NCBI GenBank assembly: GCA_029202545.1
Contig: CP119311.1
Span: 2,170,001-2,234,000 of the forward strand
Direction of reading: 5' to 3'
DNA length: 64,000 bases
From: Candidatus Pseudobacter hemicellulosilyticus
Lineage (GTDB): Bacteria; Bacteroidota; Bacteroidia; Chitinophagales; Chitinophagaceae
Part shown: positions 1 through 7,864 of the stretch, in pieces
Layout: each line of letters opens with the position of its first letter
Numbering within the stretch: the first letter of the stretch is position 1
Notes under the pieces: generated by a model
Database searches by the model: none
What the model saw: only the letters and a program-made list of their open reading frames with translations
What the model was told of the DNA's origin: nothing
Position numbers and translations under genes: made by a program

Positions 1-57
1 AAACAGTTGTCAGGACTGGAAAAGCTCCTGGACAGAATGCTCTCCCCGCAGGGATGA
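1..57 (+). CDS. C-terminal end of a gene entering from the left (partial)
   Basis: Frame 1 is open from the first base and stops with TGA at 55-57, giving an 18-residue tail that ends in LLDRMLSPQG. The tail is amphipathic and looks like a normal protein C-terminus. It stops 5 bp before the stop codon of the next, convergent gene. The product cannot be named. The piece is short enough to be chance. Confidence 0.35.
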   Translation, partial: KQLSGLEKLLDRMLSPQG

Positions 58-62
58 TCCCC

Positions 63-917
63 TTATTTCGTTACGTTTTCGTCTGAAGTATATTTCATGT
101 TGAGCGGAATGGTCTGACCACTGGCCTCCAGTGTGCCCTTGGCCTCGCCTTTCAGCTGGCGGCTTTTTACCAGCCCGGTGGCCGTATCGGCTATGAGCTG
201 GCCTTCTGTTGTGCCTTTCAGGTCCAGGTTAAAGCTCATACCCATCTGGTCTATGGTGCCTGCACGGGACAGGATGCCATTAATGGCAATCACCACCTGG
301 CCCTTGGTCAGTTCTTTCACCAGGTAAGTGGTGGTGGCTTTACCGTCCTTATCAACCGTGGAGTCCGCCCAGCTCTCGCCTACTTTCAGGGTCCTGGCCG
401 GCAGTTTGGCAATCAGTTCGTACTGGCCGCCCGGTTTGGGATCACCCAGCGGGGTGCCCAGGGCCAGCGCATCCATCATCCCGCCGGTGGCAGGTGAAGC
501 AGTGACCGCGGAGGAATCTACAGCGGTGATAATGCCATTGGCGTCAACAGTTACCGTAACAGGCTTGTCCAGCTTTTCGCCCATCACCTTGCCCATCTCA
601 CCCTGGCGGTCTTCCGGCTTATCAGAATCAAAGCTCATATCCTGGCCCATGCCGTTCATGGAGGCTACAATCCTTTTGATCTTGCTGGTGGCCGAAAAAT
701 CCTTTGCGCTGCTCTTATTGATAGTGAAATCAGCGGTAATGGTTACATTCTGGTCAATGGTCAGGGGCATGCCCATCATGTCCATCTCAATGGTCATCTT
801 AGATACAGTGGCTTTCTGCAATTGCTGGCCGGGAGTAAAACTGATCTTACGGATAGGTTGTTGAGCCTGTGCAGCGCCTGCAGTCAGTAAGGCAAGCGCA
901 ACCAAAAAATTCCTCAT
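63..917 (-). CDS. Secreted DUF6263-like protein
   Basis: 284 residues with a clear signal peptide (MRNFLVALALLTAGAAQA, then QQ). The rest is beta-rich and polar. It has repeated Met/Gly-rich turns (MDMMGMP, MNGMGQDM), a central segment on giving a substance value (GESWADSTVDKDGK) and a C-terminal half ending MKYTSDENVTK. This arrangement resembles the DUF6263 family of exported Bacteroidota proteins, whose function is unknown to me. There are no catalytic motifs, no lipobox and no T9SS tail, so a periplasmic location is most likely. It is a single gene facing the end of the left-edge gene. The family call rests on overall look and is moderate; the coding call is strong. Confidence 0.8.
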   Translation of the reverse strand: MRNFLVALALLTAGAAQAQQPIRKISFTPGQQLQKATVSKMTIEMDMMGMPLTIDQNVTITADFTINKSSAKDFSATSKIKRIVASMNGMGQDMSFDSDKPEDRQGEMGKVMGEKLDKPVTVTVDANGIITAVDSSAVTASPATGGMMDALALGTPLGDPKPGGQYELIAKLPARTLKVGESWADSTVDKDGKATTTYLVKELTKGQVVIAINGILSRAGTIDQMGMSFNLDLKGTTEGQLIADTATGLVKSRQLKGEAKGTLEASGQTIPLNMKYTSDENVTK

Positions 918-1045
918 ATGAACATCAAAGTTTTTATTGGCCGGGGGCCGGTGATGAATTGACTTATTAACGGCAAGCTACGCATAAATGTTGGGCAAGT
1001 ACCGCCCGTCTGTGTAAGAAAGGAGCTGTTTTCAGCCGGTAGCTA

Positions 1046-1294
1046 TCAGTTTTTGGCCAGCAGGAAATGGAAGGGACGGTATTGACGGTTATTGAGGTAC
1101 TGGCGGATGCGGTCTGTATGTTGGGTGATGCTGCCTTTGTGTACCCGCGCCAGCTCCAGGCAACGGTTAGTGGCCAGCGCTTCTACTGTGAGTAAACGAC
1201 TGCAGAGCAGCTCATACTGTTGCAGCGCAGCCGCTGCCGACGGCTGCCCATCGCTAAGCATTACCTCGTAATATTTCAGTTGATATACCCGCAT
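1046..1294 (-). CDS. Small hypothetical helical protein
   Basis: 82 residues, predicted mostly helical, with no signal peptide or known motif. It contains Leu/Ala/Arg-rich helices (AAALQQYELLCSRLLTVEAL) and ends HFLLAKN. The ATG at 1294 gives the longest form; a second in-frame ATG at 1261 (MLSDGQP) is possible. The gene stands alone between the DUF6263-like gene and the dnaB upstream region. A perfect inverted repeat lies about 55 bp before its start. I do not recognise the family. The reading frame is plausible but short. Confidence 0.5.
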   Translation of the reverse strand: MRVYQLKYYEVMLSDGQPSAAAALQQYELLCSRLLTVEALATNRCLELARVHKGSITQHTDRIRQYLNNRQYRPFHFLLAKN

Positions 1295-1893
1295 ATGGAT
1301 CCTAAGGCTGTTAAGAGTACTAATATCGGTATTCCGCAGCTATTTCTATCCGGATTGGACGACAATCCGGACAAAATACCAGCGGAGCGCATGTTTGGGA
1401 CGGTAAAGACTTTGCAAATCCCCTGCCAGCCTGCTTTCCCGGACCCGCCGGGAGCCCGGAACGGCCCTGCTGCTGCATCTCATTTTACCGGCCTTTTTAC
1501 CAAATTTTCAGGCCTGATTTCTTACGCACAGGATCTGTGAATTTCTTTTGGGAGGGGGTGGCAAACTTTTGTAAATTGGGGATAGCCGGGCTTTCTTTGT
1601 GGATAACCCGGGGCTGACTGTGGATGAGCCGGTGAACAGCGGGTGTCTAAATATAGATTGGCAAAAAATTTTTCCGGGAAGGGATAGGGGGCTATATTCG
1701 CCGTCCTGACTCAAGCGGTAACATTCGGGTAACCCTGTAATAACAATTTCGTAATACAAGACTGGAACTGACCCGCAAGTCATTGGTTGGCAATGCCCAA
1801 TTGATGTGGCAAGGCCATTTTATCGCCCATTCCTAAGAAAACTGTTCGCGAAAGCTCGTCAAACCAATGTGTTAACCTTTATGTTCTTGTTGG
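1295..1893. other. 600-base intergenic region upstream of dnaB
   Basis: I see no convincing gene here. A short frame on the minus strand (1508-1783) has poor protein character. The region holds a perfect 9-bp inverted repeat at 1349-1371. A stretch with the words TTATCC/GTGGATAA and TGTGGATGA (about 1597-1630) resembles loose DnaA-box-like words near dnaB, but they are not clustered enough to call an origin. No good TAnnTTTG promoter box stands directly before dnaB. Confidence 0.4.
1349..1371. repeat. Perfect 9-bp inverted repeat (operator- or hairpin-like)
   Basis: TCCGGATTG, five bases (gacga), then CAATCCGGA. No T-run follows on either strand, so it is not a standard terminator. It lies about 55 bp upstream of the small minus-strand gene that starts at 1294, where a repressor site or an mRNA leader hairpin would fit. 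Confidence 0.5.
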
Positions 1894-3483
1894 ATGGACT
1901 TAACTAACCTTAACAGTAAAGATAAAGACCGTAAACAGCGCCGGAAAGGGTCCCTGGACCTGAGTACCATGGTTTACGGGAAAGTGCCCCCCCAGGCCAA
2001 AGACCTGGAAGAAGCCGTACTGGGCGCCCTGATGCTGGAAAAAAGTGCTTTCGATATTGTGATCGAGATCCTGAAGCCGGAATGTTTCTACGTGGAATCC
2101 CACCAGCGGATCTACCGCGCCATGCAAAGCCTGCAGCAGAAAAACCAGCCCATTGATATCCTGACCGTAGTGGAAGAGCTGAAAAGCAAGACTGAGCTGG
2201 AAATGGTAGGCGGCGCTTACTATGTTACCCGCCTCACCAATGCTGTGGTTTCCTCCGCCAATATTGAGGCCCACTCCCGGATCATCCTCCAGAAATTCAT
2301 CCAGCGCGAGCTGATCCGCATCAGCGGCGAAACCATCAGTGACGCCTATGAGGACAGCACCGATGTATTTGACCTGCTGGACGAAGCAGAAAGCCGCCTT
2401 TTTGAGATCACCAATAATCACCTCCGGAAGAATTACGACAGTATTGACTCGGTGCTGGTGAAGACCGTACAGCGGATCGAGGACATGCGTAGCCGGACCG
2501 AAGATATCAGCGGTGTGCCCAGCGGATTCAGCACCCTTGATAAAGTGACCTACGGCTGGCAACCTTCTGACCTGATCATCCTGGCTGCCCGTCCTGCGGT
2601 AGGTAAAACGGCCTTCGCCCTTAACCTGGTACGGAATGCGGCCCTCAGCGCCAAAGCCGTGCCGGTGGCCTTCTTCAGCTTGGAAATGTCCTCGGCGCAG
2701 CTGGTACAACGTATCCTCTCCGCCGAAAGCGAAATATGGCTGGAAAAGATCTCCCGCGGTAAAATGGAAGATCATGAAATGAAACAGCTCTATGCCAAAG
2801 GTATCCAGAAGCTGGCGCAGGCCCCCATCTTCATTGACGATACCGCGGCCCTGAACGTGTTTGAACTGCGGGCCAAATGCCGCCGGTTGAAGAACAAGCA
2901 CAATATCGGTTTCATTGTCATTGACTATCTCCAGCTGATGAGCGGCGGCGGTGGTAAAAACACCAACCGCGAGCAGGAGATCAGCCAGATCTCCCGGAAC
3001 CTCAAGACCCTGGCCAAGGAGCTGTATGTACCCATCATTGCCCTGTCCCAGTTAAGCCGGGCCGTGGAAACGCGGAAAGAGGGTAACAAGATGCCGCAGC
3101 TGAGTGACCTTCGGGAATCGGGCGCCATTGAACAGGATGCGGACATGGTCATGTTCATTTACCGTCCCGAATACTATGATATTACGTCCAATGAAATGGG
3201 CGAAAGCAATAAAGGGGAAACCCACGTTCGGATAGCCAAACACCGGAACGGTTCGCTGGAAACCATCAAGCTGCGCGCCTTACTGCATATCCAGAAATTC
3301 CAGGAGATGGAAGAGGATGATTTTGGCGGTATCGGCGGCGGTGGCGGCAGCTGGCGTCCCCTGCCACCTCCGGAAGGCGGTGGTGCTGCCAGTGATGGCG
3401 CCGGCGGAGCCAAGCTCTATATACAGGCCGGCAGTAAAATGAATGATATGCCTTACGGTGAGGATGATGAAGCACCGTTCTAA
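1894..3483 (+). CDS. dnaB: Replicative DNA helicase DnaB
   Basis: 529 residues. DnaB is the hexameric helicase that unwinds DNA at the replication fork and recruits primase. The N-terminal helical domain (PPQAKDLEEAVLGALMLE, about residues 30-130) is followed by a linker and the RecA-like motor domain. The Walker A motif AARPAVGKTAF is near residue 231, the Walker B motif FIVIDYLQLM near 340, and SQLSRAVETR and DLRESGAIEQDADMV follow, all classic DnaB signatures. No intein is present. The C-terminus has a lineage-type Gly-rich tail (GGIGGGGGSW) and ends in acidic residues, possibly an interaction tail. The ATG at 1894 is the only sensible start. Confidence 0.98.
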   Translation: MDLTNLNSKDKDRKQRRKGSLDLSTMVYGKVPPQAKDLEEAVLGALMLEKSAFDIVIEILKPECFYVESHQRIYRAMQSLQQKNQPIDILTVVEELKSKTELEMVGGAYYVTRLTNAVVSSANIEAHSRIILQKFIQRELIRISGETISDAYEDSTDVFDLLDEAESRLFEITNNHLRKNYDSIDSVLVKTVQRIEDMRSRTEDISGVPSGFSTLDKVTYGWQPSDLIILAARPAVGKTAFALNLVRNAALSAKAVPVAFFSLEMSSAQLVQRILSAESEIWLEKISRGKMEDHEMKQLYAKGIQKLAQAPIFIDDTAALNVFELRAKCRRLKNKHNIGFIVIDYLQLMSGGGGKNTNREQEISQISRNLKTLAKELYVPIIALSQLSRAVETRKEGNKMPQLSDLRESGAIEQDADMVMFIYRPEYYDITSNEMGESNKGETHVRIAKHRNGSLETIKLRALLHIQKFQEMEEDDFGGIGGGGGSWRPLPPPEGGGAASDGAGGAKLYIQAGSKMNDMPYGEDDEAPF

Positions 3484-3629
3484 CATAAGTTCACGTTGCA
3501 AATGAGGTTGCAATCTTTTCAATCGAAGGGTGGGGCTACAGTTCCATCCTTCTTGTTTTCAGGCAGCGGTATCCCGGCAAGCATTTCGGGCCGGTCAGCA
3601 GGCTTCACCCATTTTGCCCCGGGAAGTTC

Positions 3630-3637
3630 TATCTTGC
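3630..3637 (+). promoter_or_regulatory. Promoter -7 box of rsmE (near-leaderless)
   Basis: TATCTTGC followed by AGCC and the ATG. It matches the Bacteroidetes -7 element TAnnTTTG with one base missing. No convincing -33 TTG is seen at the standard distance. Confidence 0.45.
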
Positions 3638-3641
3638 AGCC

Positions 3642-4364
3642 ATGAGTCTGCCGATCTTTTACCTTGATACACCCGCCGGCAAAGGCGCTTTCCTCACGCT
3701 ACCCGAAGAAGCATCCAGACATATTGTCCAGGTCCTGCGCATGAAAACCGGCGAGCGTATACGCCTGGCCGATGGCCGGGGACAATTACTGGTAGCCGCT
3801 ATCACAGACGATCACAAGAAAAAATGCACCGTCCAGGTCCTGGAAGCAGCAAGCGTGACGCCGCCTGCCCGCAGGATCAGCATCGGCATCTCCCTGCTCA
3901 AAAATAACAGCCGGCTGGAATGGTTCCTGGAAAAAGCCACGGAGATTGGCGTTACTGAAATTATCCCCCTGCTCTGTGAACGCACCGAACGCCAGCATTT
4001 TCGCCATGACCGTATGAACAGCATCCTGATCAGCGCCATGCTGCAAAGCCAGCAGGCCTGGCTGCCAGTCCTGCATGAGCCGGTAGCGTTCCCGCAATTG
4101 TTCCGGCTGGAAGACATAGGGAAGATCCCGCAAAGACTGATAGCCCACTGTGAGCCCGCCGAAAAGCAATCCCTCACGGCCATTCCCGGCAGTGATACCC
4201 GCTTATTGCTGATAGGTCCCGAAGGAGATTTTACACCCGAAGAAATTGCGCTGGCTTTGGAACATGGTTTTGTTCCCGTATCCCTGGGAGAAACAAGATT
4301 GCGTACGGAGACTGCCGGCGTAGTAGCGGCTGCATTGTTGAAGATGGGTAGTCCTGGCCAATAA
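3642..4364 (+). CDS. rsmE: 16S rRNA (uracil(1498)-N3)-methyltransferase RsmE
   Basis: 240 residues, the usual RsmE length. The enzyme methylates N3 of U1498 in 16S rRNA using S-adenosylmethionine. The N-terminal PUA-like part (EEASRHIVQVLRMKTGERI) precedes the SPOUT domain. Its knot signatures are clear: EWFLEKATEIGVTEIIPL, LLIGPEGDFTPEEI near residue 190 and SLGETRLRTETAGVVAAALL near 215. GPEGD replaces the more usual GPEGG. A TATCTTGC promoter box at 3630-3637 ends only 4 bp before the ATG, so the mRNA is probably leaderless. It converges on the TerC gene. Confidence 0.96.
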   Translation: MSLPIFYLDTPAGKGAFLTLPEEASRHIVQVLRMKTGERIRLADGRGQLLVAAITDDHKKKCTVQVLEAASVTPPARRISIGISLLKNNSRLEWFLEKATEIGVTEIIPLLCERTERQHFRHDRMNSILISAMLQSQQAWLPVLHEPVAFPQLFRLEDIGKIPQRLIAHCEPAEKQSLTAIPGSDTRLLLIGPEGDFTPEEIALALEHGFVPVSLGETRLRTETAGVVAAALLKMGSPGQ

Positions 4365-4369
4365 GAGTA

Positions 4370-4385
4370 TTTGGTTCGAACCAAA
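4370..4385. repeat. Perfect 16-bp palindrome TTTGGTTCGAACCAAA
   Basis: Perfectly self-complementary, located 5 bp after the rsmE stop in the gap between two convergent genes. Its half-site TTGGTTCG recurs elsewhere in the window (7773-7788, 49485-49500, 63925-63940). The TTCGAA core recalls a tRNA T-loop, but no tRNA fold surrounds it. Confidence 0.55.
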
Positions 4386-4449
4386 AAAATGGCTGTTTAA
4401 CAGCTGTAGATTTGACGAAATCCTGCAAGAGCACAGGTTAACAGCCCAA

Positions 4450-4474
4450 CTCCTGCCGCTGGAACACGCAGGAG
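4450..4474. terminator. Hairpin between convergent rsmE and terC-like genes
   Basis: CTCCTGC, an 11-base loop, then GCAGGAG, with a GTTTTTATTT stretch a few bases later on the plus strand. It could end the rsmE transcript. The T-run is offset from the stem, so this is a weak terminator call. Confidence 0.35.
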
Positions 4475-4484
4475 ATCATGGTTT

Positions 4485-5285
4485 TTATTTCCCTGGCAGT
4501 GCTTCGCCTTCTTTCAGCACCGGTTCCCTTAGCTCCACCGGCTTTTGTTTCTTTGCTTTCTTACGCATCCACATATTCAGCATCTCCACACCAAAGGAGA
4601 AAGCCATGGATACATAGATATAGCCCTTGTCAATATGGCTGTGGTGAATTGGCTCCAGACCTTCAAAGAACAGGCTGAAACCAACCATCAGCAGGAAGGC
4701 CAGGGCCAGCATTTTGAGGGTAGGGTGCTGGTGGATAAAGCCGGAGATCTTATCGGCAAAGAAGAACATCACGATCATGGCAATGATCACGGCAATGATC
4801 ATCACGGACACTATCTTGGCCAGGCCAACGGCGGTGATGATACTGTCAAAGGAAAACACCATATCTATCAGGATGATCTGTCCAATGATGGCGCCAAAAG
4901 AGCTTTTAGCCGCTTTGGGGTTGATGGTCTCTTCATCGCCCTCCAGCTTGTGGTGGATCTCTTTAACTGTTTTATAAAGCAGGAACAGACCGCCCACAAA
5001 CATGATCACGTTGCGGAGGTTGAAGGCATGGTGCTCGCCGCGGAAATCAAAACCGAAAAGCTCGCGGTTACCGTTGTTGACCAGCCAGCCGATGGCCAGC
5101 AGCAGCGCCACCCGGGCGGCAATGCCGGCTATCATCCAGATCCGTCTGGCTTTGAGCTGCTCCTGCTTGTTCAGCCGGCCCATAAGAATGGAGACAAAGA
5201 TCACATTGTCGATCCCCAGCACCACTTCCAGCGTGGTGAGGGTCAGCAGGCTGATCAGTGCGTCAACGGACAGTAATTGTTCCAT
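4485..5285 (-). CDS. TerC family integral membrane protein
   Basis: 266 residues with about seven membrane spans. The TerC/Alx family (YkoY-like) is linked to tellurite resistance and, more recently, to metal ion (manganese) export; the substrate here is unknown. The family's conserved acidic membrane motifs are present: LTTLEVVLGIDNVIFVSIL near residue 20 and ILIDMVFSFDSIITAVG near residue 140. The C-terminus is cytoplasmic and basic (MRKKAKKQKPVELR). It starts at the ATG at 5285 and is followed upstream by pyrD, 66 bp away and in the same direction, so co-transcription is possible. Confidence 0.92.
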   Translation of the reverse strand: MEQLLSVDALISLLTLTTLEVVLGIDNVIFVSILMGRLNKQEQLKARRIWMIAGIAARVALLLAIGWLVNNGNRELFGFDFRGEHHAFNLRNVIMFVGGLFLLYKTVKEIHHKLEGDEETINPKAAKSSFGAIIGQIILIDMVFSFDSIITAVGLAKIVSVMIIAVIIAMIVMFFFADKISGFIHQHPTLKMLALAFLLMVGFSLFFEGLEPIHHSHIDKGYIYVSMAFSFGVEMLNMWMRKKAKKQKPVELREPVLKEGEALPGK

Positions 5286-5351
5286 GAGAGGAAGTATAGT
5301 AGTTATGTATAAACGAAAAGGAAGTTGTCAGCAAAAATAGGGGGAATCCGC

Positions 5352-6389
5352 TCACTGCCCCATACCGCTGCAAATATTCTTTACAATACCGGGACCCTCA
5401 TAGATAAAGCCGGTCCATACCTGTACCAGCACGGCGCCGGCATCCAGTTTCTCCTGGGCGTCCTTTGTGGTAAAGATACCCCCCGAGGCAATGACAGGAA
5501 GCTGGCCATTTGTTTTCTGGCAGATATACTTCACCACATCGGTAGCACGCCGGGTGAGGGGTTTACCGCTCACACCACCGGCGCCCATGGCCTCAACCTT
5601 GGCGGCGGGGGTTACCAGCCCTTCGCGACTGATAGTGGTATTGGTGGCTACCAGGCCGTCCAGCTGGATCTCCAGGGCCAGGTCAATCACATCATCGATC
5701 TGTTCCTGGGTCAGGTCCGGGGCAATTTTCAGCAGCAGGGGCCGGGCGGCCTGTCCTTCCAGCGTTTTTTGCTGGTTGATGGTCTGCAGGTGTGAAAGGA
5801 TCTTACGAAGGGAATCCTTTTCCTGCAAAGCGCGCAGGCCGGGCGTATTGGGGGAGCTGACGTTGACCACAAAATAATCTACGCAGTCAAACAGCTCGCG
5901 GAAGCACAGTTCATAATCTTTCCAGGCATCCTCATTGGGCGTCACTTTGTTCTTACCAATGTTGCCGCCAATGATCATCTTGCCTTGCTGGCGCCAGGCG
6001 CGCAGCCGCTGGGCCACTACTTTCACCCCTTCATTATTAAAACCCATACGGTTGATCAGGCCTTTGTCGGCCGGCAGGCGGAACAGGCGTTGCCGGTCGT
6101 TCCCCGGCTGGGGCTTCGGTGTTACGGTGCCGATCTCCACATGGCCAAAGCCCAGCGCCTGCAGCTCGGTCAGGTACAGGGCGTTCTTATCAAACCCCGC
6201 GGCCAGGCCTACGGGATTGGGGAAATCGAGGCCAAATGCGCCGGTAACCAGCTTCTTAGGCTGGAAACAACGGGTAATGATACTGCGGGAAAAACCAAGT
6301 CGGCAGGCGAGCCGGAAAGCGTTCATTGCGAAGTGATGCACAGCTTCAGCATCGAACAGGAATAGAAATTTGCGAATTAACTGGTACAT
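5352..6389 (-). CDS. pyrD: Dihydroorotate dehydrogenase, quinone-dependent (class 2)
   Basis: 345 residues. It oxidises dihydroorotate to orotate in pyrimidine synthesis and passes electrons to the membrane quinone pool through FMN. The N-terminal helices (MYQLIRKFLFLFDAEAVHHFAMNAF) are the membrane-facing extension specific to class 2. Barrel signatures follow: GLAAGFDKNA, NRMGFNNEGV, VVNVSSPNTPGLR with the catalytic serine, TNTTISREGL, and SGGIFTTKDAQEKLDAGA. An ATCTTCGC-type box (6398-6406) sits 8 bp upstream of the ATG. A dihydroorotase of the same pathway lies far away at 54.4 kb, so the pyr genes are dispersed. Confidence 0.97.
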   Translation of the reverse strand: MYQLIRKFLFLFDAEAVHHFAMNAFRLACRLGFSRSIITRCFQPKKLVTGAFGLDFPNPVGLAAGFDKNALYLTELQALGFGHVEIGTVTPKPQPGNDRQRLFRLPADKGLINRMGFNNEGVKVVAQRLRAWRQQGKMIIGGNIGKNKVTPNEDAWKDYELCFRELFDCVDYFVVNVSSPNTPGLRALQEKDSLRKILSHLQTINQQKTLEGQAARPLLLKIAPDLTQEQIDDVIDLALEIQLDGLVATNTTISREGLVTPAAKVEAMGAGGVSGKPLTRRATDVVKYICQKTNGQLPVIASGGIFTTKDAQEKLDAGAVLVQVWTGFIYEGPGIVKNICSGMGQ

Positions 6390-6397
6390 ATCGGGTT

Positions 6398-6406
6398 GCG
6401 AAGATA
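6398..6406 (-). promoter_or_regulatory. Promoter -7 box of pyrD (near-leaderless)
   Basis: Read on the minus strand this is TATCTTCGC, one base off TAnnTTTGC, ending 8 bases before the ATG at 6389. The transcript would have almost no leader. The -33 element is not clear. Confidence 0.45.
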
Positions 6407-6431
6407 CGGCAAGTTTTAACGGGTGCTTATT

Positions 6432-6463
6432 TTGCCGGAAGAAATAAGCGTATTAACTTTAGG
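6432..6463 (+). promoter_or_regulatory. Candidate promoter of the thiolase gene
   Basis: TTG at 6432-6434, 19 bases, then TAACTTTA at 6454-6461. It fits the Bacteroidetes TTG/TAnnTTTG plan with one mismatch. Transcription would start near 6468, leaving a leader of about 40 bases. Confidence 0.45.
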
Positions 6464-6506
6464 ATTGAAGGTTGCATAAACAACTAACAATCCTAAATTT
6501 TATTGT

Positions 6507-7682
6507 ATGCAGGAAGCCTATATCGTAGCGGGTTATCGTACTGCCGTTGGCAAATCCAAAAGAGGGGTGTTTCGTTTTTACCGTCCGGACGACCTGGCGG
6601 TGGAAGTGATCAAAGGCCTGGTGGCCTCTGTGCCCCAGCTGGATCCCAGACTGGTAGATGATGTGATTGTCGGCAATGCCGTGCCCGAAGCCGAGCAGGG
6701 CCTGCAGGTAGGCCGGATCATTGCCGCCCGCGCCCTCGGTTTTGAAGTGCCGGGCATGACGGTCAACCGGTACTGCGCCTCCGGCCTGGAGACCATCGCC
6801 ATTGCCACGGCCAAGATCCGTACCGGTCAGGCAGAATGTATTGTGGCCGGTGGGACCGAGAGCATGAGCCTGGTGCCCACCGCCGGCTGGAAAACGGTGC
6901 CTGCCTATTCCATCGCCAAAGAAGACCCAGATTATTACCTCAGCATGGGCCTCACCGCTGAAGCGGTGGCCAAAGAATATGGGGTGAGCCGGGAAGACCA
7001 GGACGCCTTCTCCCTGCAATCGCACCAGCGCGCTATCAACGCTATACAGAACGGCTATTTCAAAGGCGGCATCCTGCCCATCAATGTGGAGCAGGTATAT
7101 CTGGATGAAAAAGGTAAACGCAAGGTCCGCAATTACGTGGTGGATACGGATGAAGGTCCACGCCCCGATACCAGCCTGGAAGTGCTGGGTAAGCTGAAAC
7201 CTGCTTTTGCCGCCAATGGCAGCGTAACAGCGGGTAACTCTTCCCAGACAAGTGATGGCGCGGCATTCGTGATCGTGATGAGCGAGCGGCTGGTGAAACA
7301 ACTGGGTCTCCAGCCCATTGCCCGGCTGGTAGCCTGTGCATCTGCGGGCGTGCATCCTCGCGTTATGGGCATTGGCCCCGTGGAGGCCGTTCCCAAAGCC
7401 CTGAAGCAGGCCGGTATGAACCTGGGCCAGATTGACCTGGTGGAACTGAATGAAGCCTTTGCCTCCCAGGCCCTGGCAGTCATTCGCAAGCTGGAGCTGG
7501 ACCCGGCCATTGTCAATATCAATGGCGGCGCTATCGCCCTCGGTCACCCGCTGGGCTGTACCGGCTGTAAACTGACCATCCAGCTCACCCAGGACCTGAA
7601 ACGCCTGGATAAAAAATACGGTATCGTGACCGCCTGCGTAGGCGGCGGACAGGGCATTGCCGGCATCATTGAACGGCTCTGA
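6507..7682 (+). CDS. Acetyl-CoA C-acyltransferase (thiolase)
   Basis: 391 residues, typical thiolase II length. The enzyme cleaves 3-ketoacyl-CoA with CoA, or condenses two acyl-CoAs. The nucleophile cysteine lies in NRYCASGLETIAIA (Cys90). GGAIALGHPLGCTGC carries the active-site His, and ACVGGGQGIAGI near the C-terminus carries the second Cys. VELNEAFASQALAV is the NEAF loop. No hydratase or dehydrogenase gene is beside it, so beta-oxidation (FadA role) and acetoacetyl-CoA formation cannot be told apart from context. Confidence 0.94.
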   Translation: MQEAYIVAGYRTAVGKSKRGVFRFYRPDDLAVEVIKGLVASVPQLDPRLVDDVIVGNAVPEAEQGLQVGRIIAARALGFEVPGMTVNRYCASGLETIAIATAKIRTGQAECIVAGGTESMSLVPTAGWKTVPAYSIAKEDPDYYLSMGLTAEAVAKEYGVSREDQDAFSLQSHQRAINAIQNGYFKGGILPINVEQVYLDEKGKRKVRNYVVDTDEGPRPDTSLEVLGKLKPAFAANGSVTAGNSSQTSDGAAFVIVMSERLVKQLGLQPIARLVACASAGVHPRVMGIGPVEAVPKALKQAGMNLGQIDLVELNEAFASQALAVIRKLELDPAIVNINGGAIALGHPLGCTGCKLTIQLTQDLKRLDKKYGIVTACVGGGQGIAGIIERL

Positions 7683-7772
7683 TCTCCAACTTTACTTTTA
7701 TTGCTGTCGTATTCTTCCGGGAGCCCACGTAAAATAGCCGCCTGCTGTAAAAAACAGGCCCTTCGCCATATT

Positions 7773-7788
7773 TTTTGGGACGAACCAA
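7773..7788. repeat. 16-bp recurring motif TTTTGGGACGAACCAA
   Basis: Identical to 49485-49500, and related to 4371-4386 and 63925-63940. It lies between the thiolase stop and the DUF1800 start, 76 bp before the latter. Its role is unknown. Confidence 0.55.
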
Positions 7789-7864
7789 CCGTTATGGTTG
7801 ATAAGGTATCCTGCCGGACCAACAGCCGGTAGCCATTGCCGATACCCGCCCCAAAAATAACCTT

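Noticed and set aside
1597..1630. Replication origin next to dnaB
   Set aside because: Only two loose DnaA-box-like words; no cluster, no AT-rich unwinding element, no dnaA or dnaN nearby.
1508..1783. 91-codon frame upstream of dnaB
   Set aside because: Low-complexity, no motif or good start; overlaps likely regulatory DNA.
1900..2901. Long minus-strand frame inside dnaB
   Set aside because: It mirrors the dnaB coding frame and has no protein signature; such long antisense frames are normal in this GC range. The same holds for those at 6459-7547, 8141-9196 and 15044-16084.
4371..4386. tRNA T-arm-like GGTTCGAACC
   Set aside because: It is part of a perfect palindrome and no acceptor, D or anticodon stems surround it.
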